From an uncultured Granulosicoccaceae bacterium (GTDB lineage: Bacteria; Pseudomonadota; Gammaproteobacteria; Granulosicoccales; Granulosicoccaceae): a stretch of DNA of 64,000 bases. The translations under genes were made by a program, and so were the position numbers. The stretch covers positions 21,741 through 85,740 of the forward strand of contig CALHCI010000084.1 in the NCBI GenBank assembly GCA_937931165.1, in the 5' to 3' direction. The notes under the pieces are model-generated. The model was given only the letters and a program-made list of their open reading frames with translations. It was not told where the DNA came from and did not search any database. Shown one piece after another: positions 53,553 to 61,713 of the stretch (positions are counted from its first letter, which is position 1; each line of letters opens with the position of its first letter).

Positions 53553-55781
53553 CTACTCAGAAAGCTCATTTATTAGCGCGGCCTGGGCACTCACTGCCTT
53601 GCGCGCGGTTTTACGACGTTTGTATCTTCCACTGCTTTGTAACAACCAGGCAAACTGGTTGTCTTTGAAATAGTAGTCGAGTGTTTCGCGTACTACGCGG
53701 TTCTTCAATGACATATCGAGCACCGGCACCGCTACCTCTACCCTGTGATATAGATTGCGCGGCATCCAGTCTGCGCTTGATATGAATACCTGCCTGTCAC
53801 GACCAGCACCAAACACGTACACTCTGGAGTGCTCCAGAAAGCGCCCGACCACCGCATACACCTTGATGTTCTCGGACACTCCTTTAACACCGGGCCGTAA
53901 AGCACATATCCCTCTGATCAGCAGCTTGATTTTTACACCGGCACAAGATGCTTTGTACAGTGCCTTTATTACCGTAGGGTCGTTGAGTGCATTCATCCGC
54001 GCTTTGATAACAGCGGGCTCTCCACGTTTTGCAAGTGCCTCCTGCTGTTCAATCATCTGAATCAGATTGACACGCATGGTAAACGGCGCATGCAGCATTT
54101 TTTTCATGCTGGCCATTTTGCCAAGACCTGTCAATTGATTAAATATTTTTTGAATATCGCTGGTGATTGCCTTGTTGTGCGTAAGCAGGCTGATGTCGGT
54201 ATACACGCGTGATGTACCCGTGTGGTAATTGCCAGTGGCTACATGCGCATAACGCGACAACTTACCTTTCTCGCGTCGCACAATCAGAATCATCTTGGCA
54301 TGGGTTTTATAGCCAACCACACCGTATACCACCTGCACACCGGCACGCTGCAAACGAGTGGCAAGTGCGATGTTGGCCTGTTCATCAAAGCGGGCTCGCA
54401 ACTCTATGATCACGGTGACGTCTTTGCCATTTTGCGCAGCCTCTATCAGTGCGTCTGCGTAAGCTGAATCACTACCTGTCCTGTACAGCGTCTGCTTTAT
54501 AGCAACAACTTTTTTATCTCTGGCTGCTGCCTGCAAAAGTGTCACTACCGGCTGACTTGACTGATACGGATAATGTAGCAATACATCCTGTTGTCTCAGC
54601 CCGGTAAAAGAGATACGCTCAGTATTCCCCGGTTTATGAGGCGCAAACTTAAGATCTGTCCGGTCAATCAGATTAGGCAGTTGTTGCAGGCGGTTGAGAT
54701 TTACCGGGCCGTCACAGACATACAGATCGTCTTTATTTAACTCAAAGTGCTGCAACAGAAAATCAATAAGGCCTTCAGGGCAGCGTTTATCTACCTCAAG
54801 ACGTACCGCCTGACCATAATCGCGTGCGTTGAGTTCGTCCTGCAACGCCAGCCGTAAGTCTGCAACATCTTCGTCAGCCAGATATAAATCGCTGTTCCGT
54901 GTTACCCGAAACTGGTAAACACCTTTGGTCTGTAAGCCTGGAAACAGCTTTTGCATGTTGTGTTCAATCATTGTTGACAACAACACAAACTGATTGTGTC
55001 CGCCGGAAAGCGCTTGCGGCACGGGAATGATTCGCGGTAACGAACGTGGCGCACGTACCACCGCCATACCGGAGTCCCGCCCAAAAGCATCCTTTCCCTT
55101 CAGACTGACAATAAAATTAAGGCTCTTGTTGGTAAGCTGTGGGAACGGGTGTGCCAAATCGAGCCCGAGCGGGCTCAATACAGGTAACAGCTCTGCATCA
55201 AAAAAATTGCACGCCCAGTCCTCTACTGATTTGTTCCATTGTTCGGGCACTGGAAACGTAATGTCTTCAGCCGCCAGCGCCGGCAGCAACTCCTGATTAA
55301 GTACTTTGTATTGCTGGCGCACCAGTCTGTGCGCTTTGCGGCTAACCTGAGTCAGTTGTTCATTCGGGGTCAGACAGTCAGGTCCGGTGCCGTGTGCACC
55401 GCTCTGCGCCTGTTTTTGTAAGCCGGCAACCCGCACTTCAAAAAACTCATCAAGGTTACTGCTGCAAATACACAGGTAAAACAATCGCTCTAGCAGCGGA
55501 ATTTTTTCATCGCGTGCCAACGCCAGCACCCGTTTGTTAAATTCAAGTACGCTTAGCTCACGGTTGATATAGAGCGACTTGTCGTCAAACTCCAGCGTAT
55601 CTTTCTTTGCGGTTTTTTTAGCGTTGTTTTTATCGTGCTGTTTGTCCGCGTGACCAGCAGCCTTTTTAGCTGAACCTGTTAACTTCTTTTTATCTGCGCC
55701 CTGCTGTGCATACAGAGGTGCGTTGGCGCTGTCCGGATGCGGAAGCTTTTTGTGCGGTTTTTTACCTGGTGAATCAGTCAT
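53553..55781 (-). CDS. ppk1: Polyphosphate kinase 1
   Basis: A 742-residue PPK1 that polymerises ATP gamma-phosphate into polyphosphate. The body starts near residue 70 (YINRELSVLEFNKRVLALARD). The two active-site regions are GYKTHAKMILIVRRE (phosphorylated His at about 470) and LEHSRVYVFGAGRD near 635, with HVATGNYHTGTSRVYTD between them. The first ~65 residues are an unusual low-complexity, Lys/Ala/His-rich extension not present in E. coli Ppk. Its start overlaps the acpH stop by 8 nt. Confidence 0.95.
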   Translation of the reverse strand: MTDSPGKKPHKKLPHPDSANAPLYAQQGADKKKLTGSAKKAAGHADKQHDKNNAKKTAKKDTLEFDDKSLYINRELSVLEFNKRVLALARDEKIPLLERLFYLCICSSNLDEFFEVRVAGLQKQAQSGAHGTGPDCLTPNEQLTQVSRKAHRLVRQQYKVLNQELLPALAAEDITFPVPEQWNKSVEDWACNFFDAELLPVLSPLGLDLAHPFPQLTNKSLNFIVSLKGKDAFGRDSGMAVVRAPRSLPRIIPVPQALSGGHNQFVLLSTMIEHNMQKLFPGLQTKGVYQFRVTRNSDLYLADEDVADLRLALQDELNARDYGQAVRLEVDKRCPEGLIDFLLQHFELNKDDLYVCDGPVNLNRLQQLPNLIDRTDLKFAPHKPGNTERISFTGLRQQDVLLHYPYQSSQPVVTLLQAAARDKKVVAIKQTLYRTGSDSAYADALIEAAQNGKDVTVIIELRARFDEQANIALATRLQRAGVQVVYGVVGYKTHAKMILIVRREKGKLSRYAHVATGNYHTGTSRVYTDISLLTHNKAITSDIQKIFNQLTGLGKMASMKKMLHAPFTMRVNLIQMIEQQEALAKRGEPAVIKARMNALNDPTVIKALYKASCAGVKIKLLIRGICALRPGVKGVSENIKVYAVVGRFLEHSRVYVFGAGRDRQVFISSADWMPRNLYHRVEVAVPVLDMSLKNRVVRETLDYYFKDNQFAWLLQSSGRYKRRKTARKAVSAQAALINELSE

Positions 55782-56463
55782 TGGCGCTGCGCCCGCCAGT
55801 CTTGTCGCTTATGTGATCTTTCATGTGGTCGGCTGCATTTTCGGAGGGTGTTGCTGTTCGCACCTGCTGTTGAACCTGCCGCGTGTGATTGATCAATTCC
55901 GGAAAAAACTGATTAAAGATCTGATGCAATGCTTCCCGGTTTTGCCACAGTGATTCAGAGGCGGTCGCGAGCGGTGCCATACTTTTACGCCGTGCAGAGA
56001 TGCGCTTCAGTGTCAATTCAATATGCGCCTGATCTGTGTTGCTTTGCAGAATTTTTTCAGAACGCAGATAAGGCATAAAATTGCGTAATCGCTCGGGTAA
56101 CACATGCGTCTGGTTTTGCAGCGATTCATCGACCAGCGCGGCATAATCGGCCAGTGGTACATCACTGTACTGATCCCAGTCCAGCGCCAGAAAGTGATCG
56201 TAAACAACATCACAGATTATCCCTGCATATCGTCGATGGGGTGACTCGAACAATTCTCGCGCCTCGCGATTAAGCGGGTGCTGATCAGTGTAAGAGTCCA
56301 CCGCACGATGCACTTGGATGCCGTGCACAATGGCCTGAGGGTAGTGGTGCAGCTGCGAGCCGCGAACAAAGTCACCACACAATTGTCCAACAATTGCGTC
56401 AGGTTCGCCGTTAGCCAGAAAGACATGTGCCAGAAAGTTCACCTGTGTATGATAGAACAGCAC
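55774..56463 (-). CDS. acpH: Acyl carrier protein phosphodiesterase
   Basis: A 229-residue AcpH (HD-like phosphohydrolase) that removes phosphopantetheine from ACP. Recognised by NFLAHVFLA at the N-terminus, GQLCGDFVRGS (~residues 26-36), GIQVHRAVDSYTDQHP (~46-61) and CDVVYDHFLALDWDQYSD (~84-101). No ATG is in place: the frame opens with GTG at 56463, and a second GTG at 56442 gives VNFLAHVFLA, closer to E. coli AcpH. It precedes ppk1 with overlapping start and diverges from moeB. Confidence 0.87.
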   Translation of the reverse strand: MLFYHTQVNFLAHVFLANGEPDAIVGQLCGDFVRGSQLHHYPQAIVHGIQVHRAVDSYTDQHPLNREARELFESPHRRYAGIICDVVYDHFLALDWDQYSDVPLADYAALVDESLQNQTHVLPERLRNFMPYLRSEKILQSNTDQAHIELTLKRISARRKSMAPLATASESLWQNREALHQIFNQFFPELINHTRQVQQQVRTATPSENAADHMKDHISDKTGGRSAND

Positions 56464-56512
56464 ACCCCGTCACGTATTAAAATTACTGAAAATTTCACCT
56501 TAAATCGCTGCG

Positions 56513-57262
56513 ATGACTCCTTCACAACAAGACCGCTACAGCCGCCACACCAACCTTGCAGAGATCGGCGAGGAAGGTCAGCGAAAACTGCTTAACAGCA
56601 CCGCACTTATTGTTGGCCTTGGCGGACTTGGCAGCCCCGCTGCCATGTATCTGGCCGCAGCCGGTGTTGGCAGATTAATTCTGGCAGACTTTGATGTCGT
56701 CGAACTCTCCAACCTGCAGCGACAGATTGCGCACAACAGCAGTCGCATCGGTGAATTGAAGTCACAGTCAGCGCGCACCACCTGCAACGCCATCAACCCG
56801 GACATTCAGATCGACACCGTCGATGAAGTATTGGATGCCGACTCCCTGGAAAAGCTGGTCCCGCAATGCAGTGTGGTACTGGAAGGCAGCGATAACTTCC
56901 CTACCCGTTTTGCCGTTAATGAGGCCTGCGTGAAGCATGCTGTACCACTGGTATCCGGTGCTGCAATCCGCTTTGACGGACAAGTCAGTGTATTTGCCGG
57001 CCACAAGCCGGACGCACCGTGTTATCGCTGTCTGTATTCCTCTACATCAGATTCTGCAGATACCTGTGCGCTTACCGGTGTGTTGTCACCGATTGTCGGA
57101 TTGATTGGTACCGTGCAGGCTGCCGAAACAATCAAGGTGCTGGCGGGTTTTGGTCGTACACTTGAAGGTCGTTTGTTACTGCTCGATGGATTGTCCATGG
57201 AGTGGCGGGAGATTCAGTTGCGTAAGAATCCGAAGTGTCCGGTGTGCGGGTCAGGCGGCTAA
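56513..57262 (+). CDS. moeB: Molybdopterin-synthase adenylyltransferase (MoeB/ThiF family)
   Basis: A 249-residue E1-like enzyme that adenylates the C-terminal glycine of MoaD (or ThiS). Visible are the ATP-binding GLGGLGSPAAMYLAAAGVG (~residues 35-53), DFDVVELSNLQRQ (~60-72), the zinc CxxC pairs CYRC (~171-174) and CPVC (~244-247), and the Cys of DTCALTGVL. It could serve the MoaD-like protein of the AOR operon 7 kb downstream, which carries an unusual C-terminus. ThiF is the alternative, but no thiamine genes are near. Confidence 0.88.
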   Translation: MTPSQQDRYSRHTNLAEIGEEGQRKLLNSTALIVGLGGLGSPAAMYLAAAGVGRLILADFDVVELSNLQRQIAHNSSRIGELKSQSARTTCNAINPDIQIDTVDEVLDADSLEKLVPQCSVVLEGSDNFPTRFAVNEACVKHAVPLVSGAAIRFDGQVSVFAGHKPDAPCYRCLYSSTSDSADTCALTGVLSPIVGLIGTVQAAETIKVLAGFGRTLEGRLLLLDGLSMEWREIQLRKNPKCPVCGSGG

Positions 57263-57382
57263 CAGCAGATTGATGGCATTGCCCCTCCAAAGCAGGTCTG
57301 TTGCGAAAAGCAGCAGATCATCACGCTCACTGGCAGACTGTCGTTAAAGCTGTTGGATAATTGTTGGACGTCGCCTGAAACG

Positions 57383-57442
57383 ACTAAGCGCCGTAGCAGT
57401 GTACCCTCCCCGGCGCTTAGACGCTGACCTCCCGCAAGCGGG
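57383..57442 (+). repeat. Dispersed GC-rich intergenic repeat, copy 2, with flanking inverted repeat
   Basis: The core at 57403-57442 matches copy 1 at 6897-6941 over CCCTCCCCGG..GC.T.GACGCTGACC..CC.GCAAGCGGG. In addition CTAAGCGCCG (57383-57392) and CGGCGCTTAG (57411-57420) are perfect 10-bp arms. It lies between the convergent moeB and hslO genes, so a bidirectional 3' end role is possible. Confidence 0.65.
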
Positions 57443-57464
57443 TACACCGCGCGTGGCATACCAA

Positions 57465-58337
57465 TTAATGAATTGTTGTTGATTGATCGCCACCACGAAA
57501 AATAGCTTCTACATCAATACTGTCGAAGACATTTTTTGAATTGCAGAATTCGCAGATGATTTCTATCTGCCCCTCTTGTTCAATAATATCAACAGCCTCT
57601 TCACGGCCAAGCCCTTCTATCAAACCGGCGGTACGTTCTCGCGAACAGTTGCATTCAAACCTGACCGGCTCGCGATCATATAAACGCACATCGTCTTCAC
57701 TAAACACGCGGGATAACAATTCCTCGGGGCTGCGTTCGTACAATTCATTGCCGTTAATCGTGTCTGCCATCATGCCGACACGCAGCCAGTCATCTTCATC
57801 GCTGTCTTGCGTGCGGGACTCTTGCGGCAACTGCTGCAACAACATACCCGCCGCGCAGTGATCATCGCAGTACAACCAGAACCGTGTCGGCAGTTGTTCG
57901 GAATGTTCAAAATAATTGGCCAGCGCATCCTGCAGTCCATCACCGACAACCTCTACCACTCCCTGATATACCTCACCACGTCCGCTTTCAATTTGAATGC
58001 TGAGACTGGTATTGCCGAATACCGCAGACAGCGGAGCGGATGGCGGATCCTCACGCCACTGTGCCAGACCCCGCTGACCACCCCCGGCATTAGCCTGCAC
58101 CACCAGCAGAGACACCGGACCATCGCCACGCGCCTGCAGTGTCAGCTTGCCGGTGAATTTTATGGTCGATGCCAGCAGTGGAATAGCGGCCATCGCATGA
58201 CCGAGCACCTGCTGTACATTGGCTGGATATTCGGCCCGACTACGCGCTTCTTTCCAGGTTTGGTCAAGATGCACCAGCACGCCGCGAACATTTGCCTTTT
58301 CCAACAGAAAACGGTATCTGCTATCTTTGTCAGTCAT
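57465..58337 (-). CDS. hslO: Redox-regulated chaperone Hsp33
   Basis: A 290-residue cytoplasmic holdase activated by oxidation. The C-terminal zinc switch is complete: CNC (residues ~230-232) and CEFC (~262-265), the CxC..CxxC signature of Hsp33. The N-terminal core includes GVLVHLDQTWKEA, TLQARGDGPVSLLVVQANAGGGQRGLAQW (in pieces). Length and motif order are standard. It is divergent from the DUF1461 gene, which starts 29 bp away. Confidence 0.95.
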   Translation of the reverse strand: MTDKDSRYRFLLEKANVRGVLVHLDQTWKEARSRAEYPANVQQVLGHAMAAIPLLASTIKFTGKLTLQARGDGPVSLLVVQANAGGGQRGLAQWREDPPSAPLSAVFGNTSLSIQIESGRGEVYQGVVEVVGDGLQDALANYFEHSEQLPTRFWLYCDDHCAAGMLLQQLPQESRTQDSDEDDWLRVGMMADTINGNELYERSPEELLSRVFSEDDVRLYDREPVRFECNCSRERTAGLIEGLGREEAVDIIEQEGQIEIICEFCNSKNVFDSIDVEAIFRGGDQSTTIH

Positions 58338-58366
58338 GAATAGACTATCTCGTGGAGAGTGAATAG

Positions 58367-59089
58367 GTGAGATTCCTGCACTATACGCTAATTACCGTTT
58401 GCAGCTTTTTAACGGCACTATTTCTGGCGTGGAAACTCATGCAACCCATAAACTATGGGTACGGAATGTTCTATCAATGGCTGGACATCAACAGCCACAT
58501 AAAAACCTTTGCGCCACAAAACCGTCAGGGAAAAGACGGCTTCGAACTTACCGAAGAAGCCGAACATCACCGGCTGTTCGCAGAGATCTGCACCGCCATT
58601 AACAACAGCGGCGCAGGCCTGCGCGATCTCTTCTATACCGTCAGTGGCGAGCGACGAATCCTGCTCACCGATGCCGAAGCAACCCACCTTGAGGACGTCG
58701 CCAGGCTGATTGACATCATGATGCCGGCCGGCTGGGCAGCATTGGCACTGTGGGTGATTCTGCTGATGATTTCCAAACTGCGGCGCATGCCGCTGCCATC
58801 ACTTGGTCACTCGCTGATGACGCTCATTATCGTCGGCCTGGTACTCCTGGTAACGGTATTTGCGATCGGGCCGCACAAGATTTTCCGGGCGTTTCACGAG
58901 ATCGTATTTCCCGAAGAAAATCAGTGGTTTTTTTACTATCAGGATTCTCTGATGACCACTCTGATGAAAGCACCGGACATATTCTCTGCGATCACTATTT
59001 TGTGGGTGCTGCTGGCAATAATCTGCTATCTGTTGCAGGCCGCTGTGATGAAGGTGGTAGGCCCCCAGCCCAAATTCCGCACTTATTAG
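58367..59089 (+). CDS. DUF1461 integral membrane protein (Lit-like family)
   Basis: A 240-residue four-helix membrane protein starting with GTG. Helices lie at about residues 8-25, 120-136, 148-165 and 205-227, with a large extracytoplasmic loop between the first two. The family motif FHEIVFPEENQW (~residues 177-188) follows helix 3. The firmicute family member Lit is a lipoprotein intramolecular acyltransferase; whether Gram-negative members do the same chemistry is unproven. No operon partner is obvious. Confidence 0.85.
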   Translation: MRFLHYTLITVCSFLTALFLAWKLMQPINYGYGMFYQWLDINSHIKTFAPQNRQGKDGFELTEEAEHHRLFAEICTAINNSGAGLRDLFYTVSGERRILLTDAEATHLEDVARLIDIMMPAGWAALALWVILLMISKLRRMPLPSLGHSLMTLIIVGLVLLVTVFAIGPHKIFRAFHEIVFPEENQWFFYYQDSLMTTLMKAPDIFSAITILWVLLAIICYLLQAAVMKVVGPQPKFRTY

Positions 59090-59095
59090 CCAGAG

Positions 59096-59134
59096 CCCTC
59101 CCCCGGAAGGTTGGAGCCTAAGCGACGGGGCGGG
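59096..59134 (-). repeat. Dispersed GC-rich intergenic repeat, copy 3 (inverted, diverged)
   Basis: Read on the minus strand, this gives CCCGCCCCGTCGCTTAGGC then CCAACCTTCC, aligning with copy 2 (CCCTCCCCGGCGCTTAGAC then CTGACCTCCC). It lies just after the DUF1461 gene. The third copy supports a genuine dispersed family rather than chance GC-rich sequence. Confidence 0.5.
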
Positions 59135-59248
59135 TGCTCCGCTATTACCGGTAGTCGTTTCATAACACGCCCCAAGAGCCCCCGGCAAACACAGGCGTGG
59201 CGCAAAAATTGAACACATCAGGTTTTGCACCACGCGAAACCGCCATCA

Positions 59249-60634
59249 ATGACAACCAGCGCGCAAGCGGCTGCCCCGCCCAGCCAAGACAACCTGCAGT
59301 TGACAGTCGCCGATTTACTGCCCGCAACCGGTTTGTGCGATCAATTCGACGCCACCATTCTTGCGCTGTGTGATACCAGCTTTATTACGCCGGATGTGGT
59401 GTCCGGCAGTGAGCGATTTTGTCACCAGCTGCGTCACGCCACTAATGCCGACACCGTCTACCTGTGCGCGCGTGAATCGCTGCAGGTGCTTACCACAACC
59501 TCTGACAGCAACGACGTAAACAGCGAAGACACACTGGCCATTCATGGCGCACTACAGGCGATGGTTGCCGACCTTGGCAACTGCGATAAGCCACTACAGA
59601 TTCCACCGTTACGCATCTTTGCCGACTCCGGCAAGTTGCCGATTTCGGTCATTCCGGTTGGCGACAGACTCGACATCCTGGCCGTCATCGTCGATGCCGA
59701 CAAAAACTTTCAACACCTCAATCAGTACTGCAGCGATGCGGTATTGGCAATTTATCAGTGCCAGACAAGCGCCACATTTGAAGGCTTTGCCCCCACCACG
59801 CGACAGATGCAGTGCCATGTGTTTGATGCACTTAATCTGCGCTATGCACCGTGCAGCCATGGTCTCAGTGCACGACGCATCGACATGTTTATCGAAGATC
59901 TGGCCATGGTCGACATTCAGTTTGAAAAGATCATGGAACTTAAAGACGGTGAAAAGTCCGTGTGGGGCTGGCAGGCTGTGGCCAGTCACCTGGCCAACGG
60001 TCAGGTTCCTGAAGATATGGTTCAAACCGCAGAACAATGGAGCCAGCAGTTCAGAACGCGACTGGATATACATCTGCTAAAAAAAGCCGCCTACCGCTAC
60101 AAAGATGTATGTGAAGCTGAAAATCTGACCCGCGTCAGTGATATCAAGCCACTGTGTTTGAGCGTGTATCCTCAAACACTGCAACAGCCGGAATACATTG
60201 ACGCACTGCGTGAGTTGACAGAGAAGTTTGTGATGCACGGTGCACGGCTGGTGCTGGAAATTTCTGAAAAAGTATCATTAGCCGGCGACAGTCAGTTTGT
60301 CGAACAACCATCAGAGGTGCAACAGTTTGCTGAAAAGCTTCAGGCGCTGCGCAGTGAATTTGAAATTCGGGTAGCGCTCAATGAATTTGGCGCTGGCAAC
60401 TCATCGTTATCGCGACTGATGTACCTGGACCCGGACATCATAAAAATGGACAAGTCCGTCAGCACCGCTGCCAGTCAGCCGGTGATGGCACTGTTAGAGC
60501 AGTTTTCAGTACTGTCTGCCTCTAAGCAAGCCATGCCGCTTGAAGTCATACTGGAAAGCAGCAAGACCAATGACTCAGCAAAAAACGGCAGAATCCATTC
60601 AATCGTAGAGATTGATGAGCTATCCTCCGCCTGA
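59249..60634 (+). CDS. GAF-like plus degenerate EAL-domain protein
   Basis: A 461-residue cytoplasmic protein. The ATG at 59249 is chosen over a TTG at 59225. Residues ~20-180 look like a GAF-type sensor (ISVIPVGDRLDILAVIVDADKNFQHLNQ). Residues ~200-445 align with an EAL phosphodiesterase, but catalytic positions have changed: the EAL motif reads WQAVA (Glu to Gln), and the DDFG motif reads NEFGAGNSSL. LEISE and IKMDKS are kept. It therefore probably does not hydrolyse c-di-GMP and may be a binding effector or a protein-interaction module. Confidence 0.85.
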   Translation: MTTSAQAAAPPSQDNLQLTVADLLPATGLCDQFDATILALCDTSFITPDVVSGSERFCHQLRHATNADTVYLCARESLQVLTTTSDSNDVNSEDTLAIHGALQAMVADLGNCDKPLQIPPLRIFADSGKLPISVIPVGDRLDILAVIVDADKNFQHLNQYCSDAVLAIYQCQTSATFEGFAPTTRQMQCHVFDALNLRYAPCSHGLSARRIDMFIEDLAMVDIQFEKIMELKDGEKSVWGWQAVASHLANGQVPEDMVQTAEQWSQQFRTRLDIHLLKKAAYRYKDVCEAENLTRVSDIKPLCLSVYPQTLQQPEYIDALRELTEKFVMHGARLVLEISEKVSLAGDSQFVEQPSEVQQFAEKLQALRSEFEIRVALNEFGAGNSSLSRLMYLDPDIIKMDKSVSTAASQPVMALLEQFSVLSASKQAMPLEVILESSKTNDSAKNGRIHSIVEIDELSSA

Positions 60635-60662
60635 TAACAGGGCAAGGCCCGGTGGGTAAAAC

Positions 60663-61214
60663 CTAGCTGTGCTCCACCCATGGAAACAGCGCGTGTAAGC
60701 GGGACTTATCCAGCGCTCTCAGTGTTTTTATATTGCGCTCGGGCACAGACAGCGTCTCTCCCGAATCGACCGCTTTGGCAACGCTTGTCACGCGCAGCAA
60801 CTGTACGATCGGATACGGCGCACGATTGGTGTAATGACTGGCATCGTCTACCGCTTCACCACCAAAAAGATACGCCGGATGAAAACCCGCCAGCTGAAAT
60901 TCGGCGTCCAGTGCTTCATCGTGAAGCAGCTGTTCAATATCGCCAACACAATCATTAAAGTCTAAAAACTGCTCAAGCCCGTTGGTAATAACCAGCAGCG
61001 TGGTTTCTGTTGTTGCTGGTTGCTTTTGTAAAAGCTGAATCTCTTGTTTAATGCCATCTGCCAGTTGACTGGCCTCGTAAACTGCCGTTCGAACTTCCCC
61101 GCGCGCAAACGGCACTCTTGCATACGGGCACAACGAAAGGCCCAGCACGCAATCACGCAACCAGCTTTCGACAGAATTGACGATGTTTTGCTTCTCTGCG
61201 GCGTTAATGTTCAT
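60663..61214 (-). CDS. DUF1415-family protein
   Basis: A 183-residue conserved cytoplasmic protein. Recognised by VESWLRDCVLGLSLCPYARVP near the N-terminus (in pieces), TTLLVITNGLEQFLDFNDCVGDIEQLL, FQLAGFHPAYLFGGEAVDDASHYTNRAPYPIVQLLR. The Cys of LCPYA and the His/Tyr residues of GFHP and HYTNR are the invariant positions. The family is widespread in gammaproteobacteria with no known function. It diverges from the AOR operon with 76 bp between starts. Confidence 0.9.
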   Translation of the reverse strand: MNINAAEKQNIVNSVESWLRDCVLGLSLCPYARVPFARGEVRTAVYEASQLADGIKQEIQLLQKQPATTETTLLVITNGLEQFLDFNDCVGDIEQLLHDEALDAEFQLAGFHPAYLFGGEAVDDASHYTNRAPYPIVQLLRVTSVAKAVDSGETLSVPERNIKTLRALDKSRLHALFPWVEHS

Positions 61215-61290
61215 TGCAAGCCTGACAAGATAATTCGTGGTTTCGGAGGTATGGTAACCTTGCCGAAGGTACGATACGAGCGATTAACTC

Positions 61291-61713
61291 ATGACCAAAG
61301 CGTTGCAGATGTTTCCGGATAAGTGCACCAGTTGCCTGATGTGCGAGATGGCTTGTTCACTTGAAAACGAAGGGCTGTTTAATCCGGCCAAATCACGTAT
61401 CAAGGTTTTTGAGTTTGAGCACGGGCGCACCTCGGTACCTTACACCTGTACCCAGTGTGAAGAAGCCTGGTGCTTACACGCCTGCCCCACCAATGCCATT
61501 GTGATTAACAAGGCAACCGGTGCAAAAGAAGTGATCGACGACAAATGTGTCGGTTGTAAAGTCTGCACTATGGCATGCCCGTACGGCACGGTTAACTACA
61601 ACAGCGCTACCGGTAAGGTAATCAAATGCAATTTATGCGGTGGTGACCCCAAGTGTGCAGAAGTCTGCCCGACAGATGCCATCGTCTACGTTGAACAGGA
61701 GGCCGCCCAATGA
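61291..61713 (+). CDS. Polyferredoxin-like electron-transfer subunit of the aldehyde oxidoreductase
   Basis: A 140-residue iron-sulfur protein with sixteen cysteines in four groups: CTSCLMCEMAC (~12-22), CTQCEEAWCLHACP (~53-66), CVGCKVCTMACP (~85-96) and CNLCGGDPKCAEVCP (~110-124). This pattern fits four 4Fe-4S clusters, like AorA of the Aromatoleum AorABC enzyme and HycB/DmsB-type subunits. It overlaps the AOR gene by 4 nt (ATGA), with a strong Shine-Dalgarno inside its own 3' end, so stoichiometric expression is expected. Confidence 0.9.
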   Translation: MTKALQMFPDKCTSCLMCEMACSLENEGLFNPAKSRIKVFEFEHGRTSVPYTCTQCEEAWCLHACPTNAIVINKATGAKEVIDDKCVGCKVCTMACPYGTVNYNSATGKVIKCNLCGGDPKCAEVCPTDAIVYVEQEAAQ

